Assembly: GCA_029785825.1 (NCBI GenBank)
Contig: JAFLYY010000001.1
Location: 1,519,374-1,583,373, forward strand
Source of the DNA: Nitrososphaerota archaeon
GTDB taxonomy: Archaea > Thermoproteota > Nitrososphaeria > Nitrososphaerales > Gagatemarchaeaceae
DNA: 64,000 bases
Reading direction: 5' to 3'
A model generated the notes under the pieces. That model did not search any database, had not been told where the DNA came from, and was given only the letters and a program-made list of their open reading frames with translations. Positions 50,895 through 58,995 of this stretch are shown in pieces (the stretch's first letter is position 1; every line of letters starts with the position of its first letter). The translations under genes and the position numbers were made by a program.

Positions 50895-51176
50895 CTATTT
50901 GACCTCGTCCAGTGTGAAGGTGAACCTGGCCCCCGCAAACTCGCCTGTGCTCACCCTTTCCCAAGTCACCTTGTAGGTCTTGGTGACGTTAGCACCCACG
51001 ATGCTGATTTGTTTGGGGACATCCGAGAAGAGCCTCTCCACCTTGGCAGGGTCCTTGGTGAAGATGAGGCTCCTCCTCCGCTTCATCAGGTACTTTACTG
51101 CCACATTCTGGTGGGCGTGCCCCTCGACAGGAATCTTCTCTGTCCCAATGTCTATGGTGAAGGCTCTTTTCGCCAT
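50895..51176 (-). CDS. Uncharacterised 93-residue basic protein
   Basis: Not recognised. The chain is basic and rich in beta-strand pattern (RAFTIDIGTEKIPVEG, SIVGANVTKTYKVTW, GARFTFTLDEVK), suggesting a small beta barrel that could bind RNA. ATG 51176 is a clear start. It lies between the FKBP gene and the zinc-ribbon gene on the same strand. Confidence 0.55.
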   Translation of the reverse strand: MAKRAFTIDIGTEKIPVEGHAHQNVAVKYLMKRRRSLIFTKDPAKVERLFSDVPKQISIVGANVTKTYKVTWERVSTGEFAGARFTFTLDEVK

Positions 51177-51278
51177 TTCCTGGGTTCGAGTCAGTGTCTT
51201 CCGTGGTAAATAGCTCTGGGGTCAAGGCGAATACACCAGTAACTCGAATGGGTGGAAGCGGCACCGAGGCTCCGATGC

Positions 51279-51611
51279 CTAGGGTTTCTTGATATTCGTG
51301 ACCAGGAGCTTGAACTGCAGTGTCTTCCCTGCCATTGGGTGCTTCCCCGCCCTACCGTAGGCCTTCTCGGGCGGGAGAGTGACTTCCTTGGTCTCGTTGA
51401 CTTTCATCCCGAGCAGGGCCTCCTCGAACCCGCTGATCACCTGGTGTCGCCCCAGGACCACCTGCAGAGGTCTGTAGTCGCGGGCCGGGCTGAACAACCC
51501 TGACTTCATGGCTTCGGGCTTCATGCTGGTGTCGAAGACCTTCCCTCCAGGGAACCTCCCCACGTAGTGAACGGACACCGTGTCCCCTACCTGGGCGCTT
51601 GCTTCGCTCAT
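51279..51611 (-). CDS. FKBP-type peptidyl-prolyl isomerase
   Basis: A 110-residue FKBP that speeds proline isomerisation during folding. VHYVGRFPGGKVFDTSM (about residues 14-30), QVVLGRHQVISGFEEALLGMKV and VTLPPEKAYG are the FKBP signature blocks. It lacks the large inserted chaperone flap seen in long archaeal FKBPs. No signal peptide, so it is cytoplasmic. Confidence 0.9.
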   Translation of the reverse strand: MSEASAQVGDTVSVHYVGRFPGGKVFDTSMKPEAMKSGLFSPARDYRPLQVVLGRHQVISGFEEALLGMKVNETKEVTLPPEKAYGRAGKHPMAGKTLQFKLLVTNIKKP

Positions 51612-52245
51612 AGGACTTGAGCTGGCTGCAGGATGTAGTTAAGGAATGAGCCGCCCCTCGCTGTTTTCGTCTGCCAGCCAGCGTCGGTGGGAGTCCTCCT
51701 TCCCCGTCCTGTTCCGGCTTCGAGTCGCATTTGGGCGTTGGCTCGCGTTCAGGCGTCGGTGCGCCTTCAGGCTTCGGGCGCTTCGTCGGTCGAGTCTGGT
51801 GCTAAGCATGGAGCTCCACACCGCGCTCGGTCGAAGAAGGGCCCTCAGCCCTCTTTCGTACCTCGGCCTTCGTGCGTTCCAACCCCCACCTGCGCTTCTC
51901 TGCCATCCCAGGACGTGGTCGTCGGACCACACCGGGCTCTGGCGAGCACAAGGCTCTGCTTCTGATCCAGGGGCAGCCCGGAATATTCCCGGCCTCGCGC
52001 GTTGCAGGCGTCGACTCGGACTGCGCCCCAGGCCATCGGCGAAGCCAACAGCGAGAGAGCTACCAGCATACTAGTTCGTGAACCTGTTATCCATGTTTGA
52101 CTCTTGTTGCTGACAAAGAACGAATTTTCTGTTGACCAGGTTATCACGGCCGAGGGGTGCCCAGTGGAGCAGAGCACCGAGTTGTGCGTTTGGCCATGAG
52201 CGGGCAGCCGTAGATGTAGACTGCTCATCCCAAGGAAGAAATCGG
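51612..52245 (-). other. Gene-poor stretch with small frames, possible decayed gene
   Basis: No confident gene in 634 bases. On the minus strand a 74-residue frame beginning MLVALSLLASPMAWGA looks like a signal peptide start, and another frame holds a Pro/Glu-rich stretch (KPEGAPTPEREPTPK). A 34-residue basic ORF (51802-51906) lies between them. Together they could be a frameshifted secreted protein. A different frame reads RRWGLERTKAEVRKRAEG. Nothing here is firmly supported. Confidence 0.3.
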
Positions 52246-52695
52246 GTGGCGACCGAGGGGGCCGTGGCCGAATCTGAAGTCCACAGCACGATGAAGTCTG
52301 TGGTGAGGCTCGAACTCGAACGGGATGGGTACGCCGTGGTAGAGGAGCCGACGGTCGCTCCGGGCGAGAAGGTGCACTGGACCTCCTACAGACCAGACCT
52401 TCTGGGTTACAGGACAAAGGGCGACGAGGAGGAGCTGATGATAGTAGAGTGCGAAACTCGGCCAAACATGAAGCGGCTCGGGGCCAAGAACTTCTCCAGC
52501 GTGTGGTTCGAGGCACATCTCTATGGCCAGGGGACGCTGAGGAAGATACTGGTCGTGCCGCAGGGTAGGCTGCGCGCAGTAGACATGCCAGTCAAGGGAG
52601 GGTGGGAGGTCTGGGTCGTGGGGCGGCGCACAATTATGGCTAGGTTCCCGAAGCCGGATATGGCGCCTGCGGCCGACGTTTCTCGAAATCGATAA
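52246..52695 (+). CDS. PD-(D/E)XK-like nuclease-fold protein
   Basis: About 149 residues. The pattern RPDLLGY followed by ELMIVECET (Pro-Asp, then Glu-x-Glu) matches the core of PD-(D/E)XK nucleases, such as a restriction-type or Holliday-junction-like enzyme, although a catalytic Lys is replaced (E-C-E-T). A similar Asp/VVEIET pattern occurs in the protein at 53664-54365, so both may share a fold. GTG 52246 with AGGA before it is used; ATG 52291 is another option. Confidence 0.5.
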   Translation: MATEGAVAESEVHSTMKSVVRLELERDGYAVVEEPTVAPGEKVHWTSYRPDLLGYRTKGDEEELMIVECETRPNMKRLGAKNFSSVWFEAHLYGQGTLRKILVVPQGRLRAVDMPVKGGWEVWVVGRRTIMARFPKPDMAPAADVSRNR

Positions 52696-52708
52696 CTGTA
52701 GCAATTGA

Positions 52709-52715
52709 TTTATAG
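52709..52715 (+). promoter_or_regulatory. TATA box before the structured leader
   Basis: TTTATAG lies about 25 bases before a strongly structured region and about 290 bases before the phosphoribosyltransferase start, so it likely starts a long leader or a separate RNA near 52737. Confidence 0.45.
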
Positions 52716-52736
52716 TCCTCGCGCGATTAAATCAAT

Positions 52737-53001
52737 CACTCGTCCGGCCAGGAAAAGGATGGATTCGCGGGGACGATGAGGCGCCTGGGAAAGCCTTGGC
52801 GCCTGGGACGACCCCGCGAGCGGGATGGTGGCGCGTAGAGCCGGGGTCACCCGGACTTCACGGAAGCCAGACCGAGGGCGAACCGGGGCGGCGGCAATGA
52901 AGGAACGCTACGGGGCCGCCGTCGGAGGAAAGCCACATCCCTCCTGAAAGCCGGGCGAGTCAGCCAAATATCGCGTAGGGGATACCCCGAAGCGGGGACC
53001 G
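52737..53001 (+). ncRNA. Structured RNA or 5' leader before the phosphoribosyltransferase
   Basis: About 265 bases without a reading frame but with nested stems: CGCGGGG...CCCCGCG (52766-52772, 52812-52818) enclosing AGGCGCC/GGCGCCT (52779-52804), GGCGGC/GCCGCC (52889-52920), GGAGG/CCTCC (52924-52943) and CCCC/GGGG right before the ATG (52985-52998). Adenine-rich loops (GAAAGCC, GCGAACC) are typical of structured RNA. It may be a riboswitch-like leader or a free RNA. I could not match it to SRP RNA, RNase P or a known riboswitch. Confidence 0.5.
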
Positions 53002-53649
53002 ATGGTGCTCTTCCGGGACAGGGTCGAGGCGGGGAGGAAGCTCGGGCAAGCTCTAGCATACTGCAAAGGGGAAGGCGTCGTGGTGTTGGGGATACCCAGG
53101 GGAGGGGTCGTTGTTGCCAACGAGGTAGCTCGAACGCTCGGAGCCCCTCTCGACGTCGTGGTCACGAGGAAGATTGAAGCGCCCGGGGAGCCAGAATATG
53201 CCCTTGGGGCTGTCACACAGGAGGGGGAAGTGTTGATGGACAGGCGGGCGAGCGAGTCTCTGGGAGCGACGGTGTCATACCTCGACGCGCAGATTCGCCT
53301 GAAAAGGGAAGAGGTCCGGAATCGGATGCGGAGGTTGCGAGGCAACGCGCCCTACCCCGCGCTCGGTGGGAAGACCGTGGTGATAGTTGATGACGGCATA
53401 GCGACTGGGAGCTCGGTCAGCGCAGCTGTGATGTCGGTGAAGAAGAGAAAGCCGAAGGAGGTCGTGGTCGCCGTCCCGGTCGCCCCGGAGGACGCCGTCC
53501 AGTCGTTGTCGGAGGACGGAACGAGGGTGGTTTGCCTCTCAACCCCCGGGCCGTTTCTGGCGATAGGGGAGTTCTATGCAGACTTCGGTCAGGTGGAGGA
53601 TCTCGAAGTGAAGCGCATCCTCGACGAGAGTGCGGCCAGGCGCCGCTGA
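53002..53649 (+). CDS. Phosphoribosyltransferase-family protein
   Basis: A 215-residue PRTase fold. The PRPP loop VVIVDDGIATGSS is at about residue 128, and the N-terminal GIPRGGVVVANEVA block plus VTRKIEAPGEPEYALGAV resemble the group of PRT-like proteins (COG1926) whose substrate is unknown. ATG 53002 sits right at the end of the structured leader, so its expression may be controlled by that RNA. The nuclease-like gene follows 14 bases later. Confidence 0.8.
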   Translation: MVLFRDRVEAGRKLGQALAYCKGEGVVVLGIPRGGVVVANEVARTLGAPLDVVVTRKIEAPGEPEYALGAVTQEGEVLMDRRASESLGATVSYLDAQIRLKREEVRNRMRRLRGNAPYPALGGKTVVIVDDGIATGSSVSAAVMSVKKRKPKEVVVAVPVAPEDAVQSLSEDGTRVVCLSTPGPFLAIGEFYADFGQVEDLEVKRILDESAARRR

Positions 53650-53663
53650 GAGAAAGTTTGCCG

Positions 53664-54365
53664 ATGCACTCTAGGCGACCTGGGACGAAGGAAGACGTGG
53701 CCAGGTTCAGGGACGACCTCCATCGGCTGACAGCGCGGGCCTGCGAACATGACGATCAGACAGTACGGGCGAAGGTGCTCGAGACTGCAGACATGCTGGT
53801 GGGACTCTACAAGAAGAACCTGGTTAAGATCAACCACTCCGCACTTGAGCTGGTCTGCGCCAGGAGCCTGATCAAGGAGGGGTACGATGTGAGGGTGGAA
53901 CAGAGGCTCGACAGGGCGCTGGTCTGCGACGTAGTGGGGAAAAGAGGGGACGGGGAGCTTGTTGTGGAGATCGAGACCGGGTTCATCCCCCCCGAGGCTG
54001 CATTGGATCCGTCAGCCTACGCCCGGAGCAGAATATCCAGCAAGATAGCTAGGTATAGCAAGTTCGCTGGGAAGTTCGCCCTGGGGACCACCCCCTCGTA
54101 CGTTCTGGACCTCCCCGAGTTCTTCGTCAAGCCTCCCCGTAGCAGGACCGTGGAGGAGGCGGCTGAAATCAAGGCGCTCACTGATGTTACGTACCACAAG
54201 CCTGAAATCTCGATTGACGAATTGATGCAGGCCAGGTTGCATGCAATCTTCCTGATAGACGTTGATTCTGCTACCACTAGAGAGGTCGACCCCGACACCT
54301 ATGCCAGGAGTGCCCTGGTCCTTCTCGACTGGCACCGGATTGTTCAAGGCTTAAATCCGCGCTGA
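53664..54365 (+). CDS. PD-(D/E)XK-like protein after the PRTase
   Basis: About 233 residues. A helical N-terminal part (MLVGLYKKNLVKINHSALELVC) is followed by a core with VRVEQRLDRALVCDVVGKRGDGELVVEIETG, in which Asp then Glu-x-Glu recall the PD-(D/E)XK nuclease site; YVLDLPEFFVKPP follows. Similar to the gene at 52246, hinting at a shared job. It is 14 bases downstream of the PRTase gene and precedes pyrE. Confidence 0.5.
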   Translation: MHSRRPGTKEDVARFRDDLHRLTARACEHDDQTVRAKVLETADMLVGLYKKNLVKINHSALELVCARSLIKEGYDVRVEQRLDRALVCDVVGKRGDGELVVEIETGFIPPEAALDPSAYARSRISSKIARYSKFAGKFALGTTPSYVLDLPEFFVKPPRSRTVEEAAEIKALTDVTYHKPEISIDELMQARLHAIFLIDVDSATTREVDPDTYARSALVLLDWHRIVQGLNPR

Positions 54366-54442
54366 TTCGCAATCAGGCGCGGGTTCAATTTTCGCAGAAA
54401 TCGGCAGAATGAAAGGACCCGGCTTTAGGAGTGTCACTCATT

Positions 54443-55060
54443 ATGGCTGAGCGTTCGAGTGGGAGGGCCGCTCTTGCCGAGGCGCTCTTCCGCATTGGGG
54501 CCCTTAGATTCGGCAAGTTCACGCTCGCCAGCGGAAAGACCAGCTCCTACTATCTCGACCTGAGGGTGGTACCCAGCGACCCCCAGGCTTACGGGTTGGC
54601 GATTGGGGCCTATCTGGCGATGGTTCGTGAGATGGCGGAGCGGAGCTTCGACGTCGTGGGTGGGGTGGCTACCGCCGGGATAGCCATCTCCTCGCCCATG
54701 GCTTACGTCCTCAAGAAACCTATGGTCTACGTTCGGAGCGAGCAGAAGGCGCATGGCCTGGGGAAGCTCGTCGAGGGTGCTGTCAGGCCCGGATGGAAAG
54801 CACTGGTGGTCGACGATCTGATCACCGACGGAGGAAGCAAGGTCGTAGCGGTCGAGGCCCTGAGGAAGGCAGGGTGTGTGGTCAATGACGTGATGGTACT
54901 GGTCGACAGGCTCGAAGGCGGCAAGACGACCCTGGATAGGGTCGGGGTGAAGCTTAGGTCGTTCACCGACATCAAGGATCTGGTGGGGACGCTGTACGCC
55001 CAGGAGAAGGTTACCAAGGCGGACTATGAAGCCGTGCTGAAACAGATGGGGACGAAGTAG
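54443..55060 (+). CDS. pyrE: Orotate phosphoribosyltransferase
   Basis: Makes OMP from orotate and PRPP in pyrimidine synthesis. About 205 residues with FGKFTLASGKTSSYYLDLR near the start, GVATAGIAISSPMAY, the PRPP loop LVVDDLITDGGS (about residue 125) and KVTKADYEAV near the end, all typical. ATG 54443 follows GGAGTG; GTG 54431 is an alternative. It is followed by pyrD and pyrF in one unit. Confidence 0.93.
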   Translation: MAERSSGRAALAEALFRIGALRFGKFTLASGKTSSYYLDLRVVPSDPQAYGLAIGAYLAMVREMAERSFDVVGGVATAGIAISSPMAYVLKKPMVYVRSEQKAHGLGKLVEGAVRPGWKALVVDDLITDGGSKVVAVEALRKAGCVVNDVMVLVDRLEGGKTTLDRVGVKLRSFTDIKDLVGTLYAQEKVTKADYEAVLKQMGTK

Positions 55061-55082
55061 CCTGGAAGCGCTTGCAATAGAG

Positions 55083-55988
55083 GTGAAAATGGGGAATTTG
55101 CATCTCGCTAACCCCACGGTGCTTGCATCAGGCGTGCATGGGAGCTCCCTCGAGAAGGTCATCCGCGCCTTGAGGGTAGGTGCTGGCGCCGCGGTCACGA
55201 AGTCAATCGGCCAGGCGCCGAGGGAAGGGTATCCAGAGCCTATCCTGGTAGATGTGGAAGGGGGCGTGGTGAACGCGGCCGGGCTCCCAAATCCAGGTGC
55301 CGAGAAGTTCTCGGAGCAGCTGGCGCAGGTCAAAGGGAAGGGACTGCCGATTTTCGTCTCGGTGTTCGGAGGGGACGAGGAGGAGTTCGCCAATGTGGTA
55401 AGAGCTCTGGACGGGAATGACTTCGCTGGCTTCGAGTTGAACCTCAGCTGCCCTCATGTGTCTGGGGTGGGGACCGAGGTTGGGCATCGCCCTGACCTGG
55501 TTGGCAGGGTGACCAAGGCAGTAAAAGCGGCGACGGCGAAGCCGGTCTTCGCGAAGCTCTCTCCCAACACGGAGAGGCTGACCGAGGTGGCGAGCGCCGC
55601 CATAGATGCTGGGATTGACGGACTGACCGCCATCAACACGGTGAAGGCTTACCCCATCGACGTGGAAAGTGGGGGGGCTGCCCTCTCGAACGGCTTCGGA
55701 GGGCTCTCCGGGCCCGCCATAGGCCCCATCGCCCTGCGCTGTGTCTACGAGCTCAGGGAAGAGTTCGGCGTGCCTATAATGGGGTGCGGAGGGGTGGCCA
55801 CCTGGGAGGACGCGGTGCGGTTTTTCATAGCAGGGGCTGACGCGGTGCAGTTGGGGACCTCGACAATCAGCAGGTTCGACCGGTTCAACGATGTGAACCT
55901 CGGGATTATATCGTATCTCGAGCGCAAAGGATTCCGGAGCCTGGCCGACTTGGTCGGAGGGGCTCATCCGGGGGGGCGACGGACGTGA
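55083..55988 (+). CDS. pyrD: Dihydroorotate dehydrogenase
   Basis: Oxidises dihydroorotate to orotate. The 301 residues match the class 1 (PyrDB-like) fold: NPTVLASGVHG near the start, ELNLSCPHVSG (active-site Cys loop, about residue 125), FAKLSPNTERLTEVA, GLTAINTV, and GCGGVATWEDAVRFFIAGADAVQLGTS (read in parts) at the FMN-binding end. No pyrK gene is adjacent, so the electron acceptor is unclear. GTG 55083 is used. The stop overlaps pyrF by four bases. Confidence 0.92.
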   Translation: MKMGNLHLANPTVLASGVHGSSLEKVIRALRVGAGAAVTKSIGQAPREGYPEPILVDVEGGVVNAAGLPNPGAEKFSEQLAQVKGKGLPIFVSVFGGDEEEFANVVRALDGNDFAGFELNLSCPHVSGVGTEVGHRPDLVGRVTKAVKAATAKPVFAKLSPNTERLTEVASAAIDAGIDGLTAINTVKAYPIDVESGGAALSNGFGGLSGPAIGPIALRCVYELREEFGVPIMGCGGVATWEDAVRFFIAGADAVQLGTSTISRFDRFNDVNLGIISYLERKGFRSLADLVGGAHPGGRRT

Positions 55989-56704
55989 GTTTCAAAGGGC
56001 GGATTCTCGACTCCGCGAGCAGGAGGCGGTCCAGACTGGTGCTCGCACTTGACTTCGCCGGTTCCTACGACGCGAGACTGGCCAAGGCTGAACACGTGCT
56101 TGGCCTCGTAAAGGAACATGTCGCCGCCGTGAAAGTCAACCACCATCTGCTCCTCCCCTATGGGCTAGACGGCCTCGGGAGGATCGTCGACGTCTGCCGA
56201 GCGGGAGGGATTCCGCTCGTCGCTGACCTGAAGATGAATGACATCGAAGCGACCAACCTGAACATGTTCGACTCTCTGTTAGCCTACGGCTTCGACGCGG
56301 TCATCGCCAACCCCTTCGTCGGGAGGGAAGAGGGATTGGGGAAGGTGGTGGAGCGTGCCCATGCGAACAAGGGCGGCGTCATCTTCCTTGTCTACATGAG
56401 CCACAGCGGGGCATCCGAAGGGTACGGCCTCCGCCTCGAAGGAGGGGAGCCTCTCTACCGGGTGTTCGCACAGAGGGCGAGGGAGTGGGGAGCAGACGGG
56501 GTGGTGGTGTCGGCGAAGTCGGCCGAAAAGATAGCCGAAACCAGAGAGATAGTGGGGAAGGGATGTCTGATCTTCTCCCCGGGGGTGGGCGCCCAGGGAG
56601 GGGATGCCTCTGCCGCGACGGGAGCTGACTTTACCATCGTCGGGAGGTCCATCACAGAGTCCTCTGACCCGGGGAAGGTAGCCCGGAAATTGAAGTCGCC
56701 CTAG
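55985..56704 (+). CDS. pyrF: Orotidine 5'-phosphate decarboxylase
   Basis: Removes CO2 from OMP to make UMP, the last step of the pathway. The 239 residues show the catalytic Lys in VADLKMNDIEATN (about residue 84), a second Lys/Asp pair, SPGVGAQGGDAS near the C-terminus and IVGRSITESSDP, the phosphate loop. The GTG start overlaps the pyrD stop (GTGA), giving translational coupling. Confidence 0.93.
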   Translation: MSFKGRILDSASRRRSRLVLALDFAGSYDARLAKAEHVLGLVKEHVAAVKVNHHLLLPYGLDGLGRIVDVCRAGGIPLVADLKMNDIEATNLNMFDSLLAYGFDAVIANPFVGREEGLGKVVERAHANKGGVIFLVYMSHSGASEGYGLRLEGGEPLYRVFAQRAREWGADGVVVSAKSAEKIAETREIVGKGCLIFSPGVGAQGGDASAATGADFTIVGRSITESSDPGKVARKLKSP

Positions 56705-56712
56705 CAACTGAT

Positions 56713-57036
56713 CTATGGCTGGGCCGTGTAATAGTCCCAGATCTTCTGTTGCGCTTCCTTGACGTAGTTGATCTCGTCTGCCGAGAGATTCGGGTCTGCA
56801 GCCCTAGAGAAGGGCCGTCTGAGGCCTGCGGGAAGGTCGTCATCGCAGAAGAAGCCTCCTCCTGGGAACCCCGTGTCCTTCCTGACTATGATGGCGGCGA
56901 ACCCCGGGGCCCCTTTAGCGTACTCGTCTCTGTCAACGGCGACGATCGAATCGAAGAGGGGTCGCCCCCTGGAGACACCTAAGATATTCATCAGTTGGCC
57001 GTAGGTGAGGGTACTCCGGGCCCTGGCTGCCTTCAC
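56713..57036 (-). CDS. Uncharacterised protein of the TYGQLM...PGGGFF type
   Basis: 107 residues. STLTYGQLMNILGVSRGRPLFDSI followed by APGFAAIIVRKDTGFPGGGFF (parts) is a recurrent bacterial/archaeal domain with an N-terminal helical part resembling alkyltransferase-like (MGMT/ATL) DNA-binding folds but without their Pro-Cys-His site. The function is not known. GTG 57036 is used; the same frame runs upstream without ATG, so a few N-terminal residues may be missing. It is convergent with pyrF. Confidence 0.55.
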   Translation of the reverse strand: MKAARARSTLTYGQLMNILGVSRGRPLFDSIVAVDRDEYAKGAPGFAAIIVRKDTGFPGGGFFCDDDLPAGLRRPFSRAADPNLSADEINYVKEAQQKIWDYYTAQP

Positions 57037-57225
57037 AAGCTCCTGCCTCAGCTCATCAAGCCCTGGTAAGGTGTGCTCACCGCAACCGCCGTTTGGAAGG
57101 CGCCTCAGGGTTGAAGGGCTCCTCAGAAAGGGTACTCTGGAGGGTGTTTCCGAGGCAGATGAGCGGGACGGCAGGCATAGATGTGTCTCCGGTCTCCCTC
57201 GTTATAATAGCCATCTTAGACGGCG

Positions 57226-57738
57226 TCAGGAATCCAGGAGTTTGGCCACTTTGAACTGGTCCCCGACGATGGACCTCATGTTCAGGAGGCCGTAGGGTTT
57301 ACCCCCGTCAGTCACGAAGATGGTCCTGATCCGGTGCTTCGCCATCAGTTTGACCCCTTCTGACAGAGGTGAGTCGGCGTCTATGGACACCATGGGCGAG
57401 GTCATGATCTTCCTCACGGGGATGGTCGAGGAGATGAGGTCGTCAGCAGCTACCCTGTAGAGAACGTCTCGCTCGGTGAGGATTCCTTTCGGTTCACCTT
57501 TGATGAGGATCAGTATGTTTCCAGCCCCCTTCTCTCGCATCATCTGGGCGGCCCTCAGGACAGACTCGTTGGCGTCTATCGTCAGAGGATCCGTCTTGAC
57601 GAAACTCCTCACGGTGGGCGCCTTAGTCTCGGCGGCCTCAATCCAGAAGGCCAGGGAGTAGTGGCAGCTCGGGCACTCTTCCGGCGTGTTTTCCCCCTCG
57701 AAGACGTATCCGCAGCGGTAGCACTGCCATTTCGTCAT
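57226..57738 (-). CDS. Rubredoxin-like zinc ribbon with two CBS domains
   Basis: A 170-residue protein. The N-terminus has a rubredoxin-like metal site (CYRCGYVF, CPSCHYS). Two CBS repeats follow (about residues 42-105 and 106-168), with ILTERDVLYRVA and FVTDGGKPYGLLN. CBS pairs sense adenine nucleotides; the added ribbon suggests redox or nucleic-acid contact. Target genes are unknown. ATG 57738 is clear. Confidence 0.85.
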   Translation of the reverse strand: MTKWQCYRCGYVFEGENTPEECPSCHYSLAFWIEAAETKAPTVRSFVKTDPLTIDANESVLRAAQMMREKGAGNILILIKGEPKGILTERDVLYRVAADDLISSTIPVRKIMTSPMVSIDADSPLSEGVKLMAKHRIRTIFVTDGGKPYGLLNMRSIVGDQFKVAKLLDS

Positions 57739-57780
57739 CCCATGTGAAATCAGGTCCGTAGTATATTAAGAACTCGCGGC

Positions 57781-58077
57781 CTAACTGGTTGGGGGAAACG
57801 GTTGGCCGGTCGCGGGACCGCTCCCTGGGACGGTCGCGATCAGCCTCCTGGCCTTCTGCTGGCAGAGTGATGCCTTGTCAGTGTATCCCCTCCAGGCGGT
57901 GTAGTTCTGCTCGACCTTAGCGAGAAGCAATAGGATGTCGGCTGCCTGGAGGTAGCGGCTCACGGCCGTCTCCCCGTTCCCCGACTTCGCGTCAGCTTCC
58001 GCATCCTTGACCAACTGATCCGCGTACCACCCAAGTTTCTGGGCACGGGACATTGGCGGCCTCGGAGCTGACTGCAT
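57781..58077 (-). CDS. Stand-alone MIT-like domain protein
   Basis: 98 residues with a three-helix pattern typical of MIT domains: LGWYADQLVKDAEADAKSGN, then ETAVSRYLQAADILLLL, then YTDKASLCQQKARRLIA (about residues 15-80). MIT domains bind ESCRT-III tails, usually fused to the ATPase CdvC/Vps4; here the domain stands alone with a Pro/Gly tail. cdvB is in the same window. A TPR-like helical repeat is an alternative reading. Confidence 0.6.
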   Translation of the reverse strand: MQSAPRPPMSRAQKLGWYADQLVKDAEADAKSGNGETAVSRYLQAADILLLLAKVEQNYTAWRGYTDKASLCQQKARRLIATVPGSGPATGQPFPPTS

Positions 58078-58124
58078 GATTTGCAGGCTGCGCCTTAGGG
58101 CAAAAGAATGGGTGGTCGAAATTC

Positions 58125-58661
58125 CTAGACGGTTTTGAGAAGGGCCAGAAGCGGGGGCGGGAGCGAGCCGAATCGGACCGTGGTGCCGACATTGATGTCA
58201 CTTGTGGACGCGAAACCTGCTTTAGCCTCGATTACAAAGTTTGCCGCAGATGTGGGGGTGTACTTTGGGCACTGGTCTCCCAGGAGGAAGCATGGCTGGG
58301 CCCCCGTCACGACGTATACAACGCGCCCCGTCCCACCAGTGACGTTGAGCCAGATCATGTCAAGGCTGGTGTTGGTGTCATACATCCAGAACGACCACAC
58401 ACCGTAACCGGGGAAGGCGAAAAGCATGGTTGTGGTGTTTGTCACCTTCTTGTTCATCAACCCGGCCGCTCGCTCGGCCGGAGTGGTGGCAGTGTAGTTG
58501 AAGAACCACGTCCTGCCATCAACCGTGAAAGAGCTAGGGACGGCCGTCGTCATGCTCCCGGGCCCCACGCTGGACAGATAGGCGTCGTTGACCACGAGAA
58601 GAGCGGCCACTAGCACCACCGCAGCCACGGCCATGCCTGCGACATTCCCTCTGGGGGTCAT
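58125..58661 (-). CDS. Secreted DUF192 protein
   Basis: A 178-residue protein with an N-terminal membrane/signal segment (VAGMAVAAVVLVAALLVV) and an outside DUF192 domain (ERAAGLMNKK, MLFAFPGYGVWSFWMYDT, SLDMIWLN, CPKY). DUF192 proteins are small, extracellular and of unknown function, often haloarchaeal or bacterial. Several N-glycosylation sequons (NTTT, NVTG) fit a surface location. Confidence 0.85.
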   Translation of the reverse strand: MTPRGNVAGMAVAAVVLVAALLVVNDAYLSSVGPGSMTTAVPSSFTVDGRTWFFNYTATTPAERAAGLMNKKVTNTTTMLFAFPGYGVWSFWMYDTNTSLDMIWLNVTGGTGRVVYVVTGAQPCFLLGDQCPKYTPTSAANFVIEAKAGFASTSDINVGTTVRFGSLPPPLLALLKTV

Positions 58662-58995
58662 AGATCTAGGTCCGCCGGGGCGGTATTTCTGGAAGATGCG
58701 TAAAGCCCATTCAGCCGCTGACCGCCATCGGCAAAGGGGGAATCAAAGACGACGCGGGACCTTCGCGCACGTCAGAACTATCGAGACAATCAGGTAACAA
58801 TTCTGAGACTCTCGGACCGGGGGCTGAGACTTTGTTATCAGCCCAGCTAATAGTGACGCCATCTTGTCACTGACTTCGGTCTCGGGGGACAAAGCTACGA
58901 CCCTGTCGGAGGCGATAGGCGGTGACCAGCGCGAGGGCGAATGTGACCGCGCTTGTTTTAAAAGGAGGAAGCGGTGAAAGAGAATCGGATTATCT
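58662..58995 (-). other. Intergenic stretch between two divergent genes
   Basis: No confident gene. A 39-residue minus-strand frame (MASLLAGLITKSQPPV...) has no strong ribosome site. A TTTTAAAA element near 58951-58958 lies about 40 bases before the next gene on the plus strand and is its likely promoter. The DUF192 promoter should also lie here. Confidence 0.35.

Noticed and set aside
52737-53001. Reading the structured leader as a second RNase P or a cobalamin riboswitch
   Set aside because: It lacks the RNase P CR-IV block and the cobalamin box; a true RNase P RNA is at 25291-25581.
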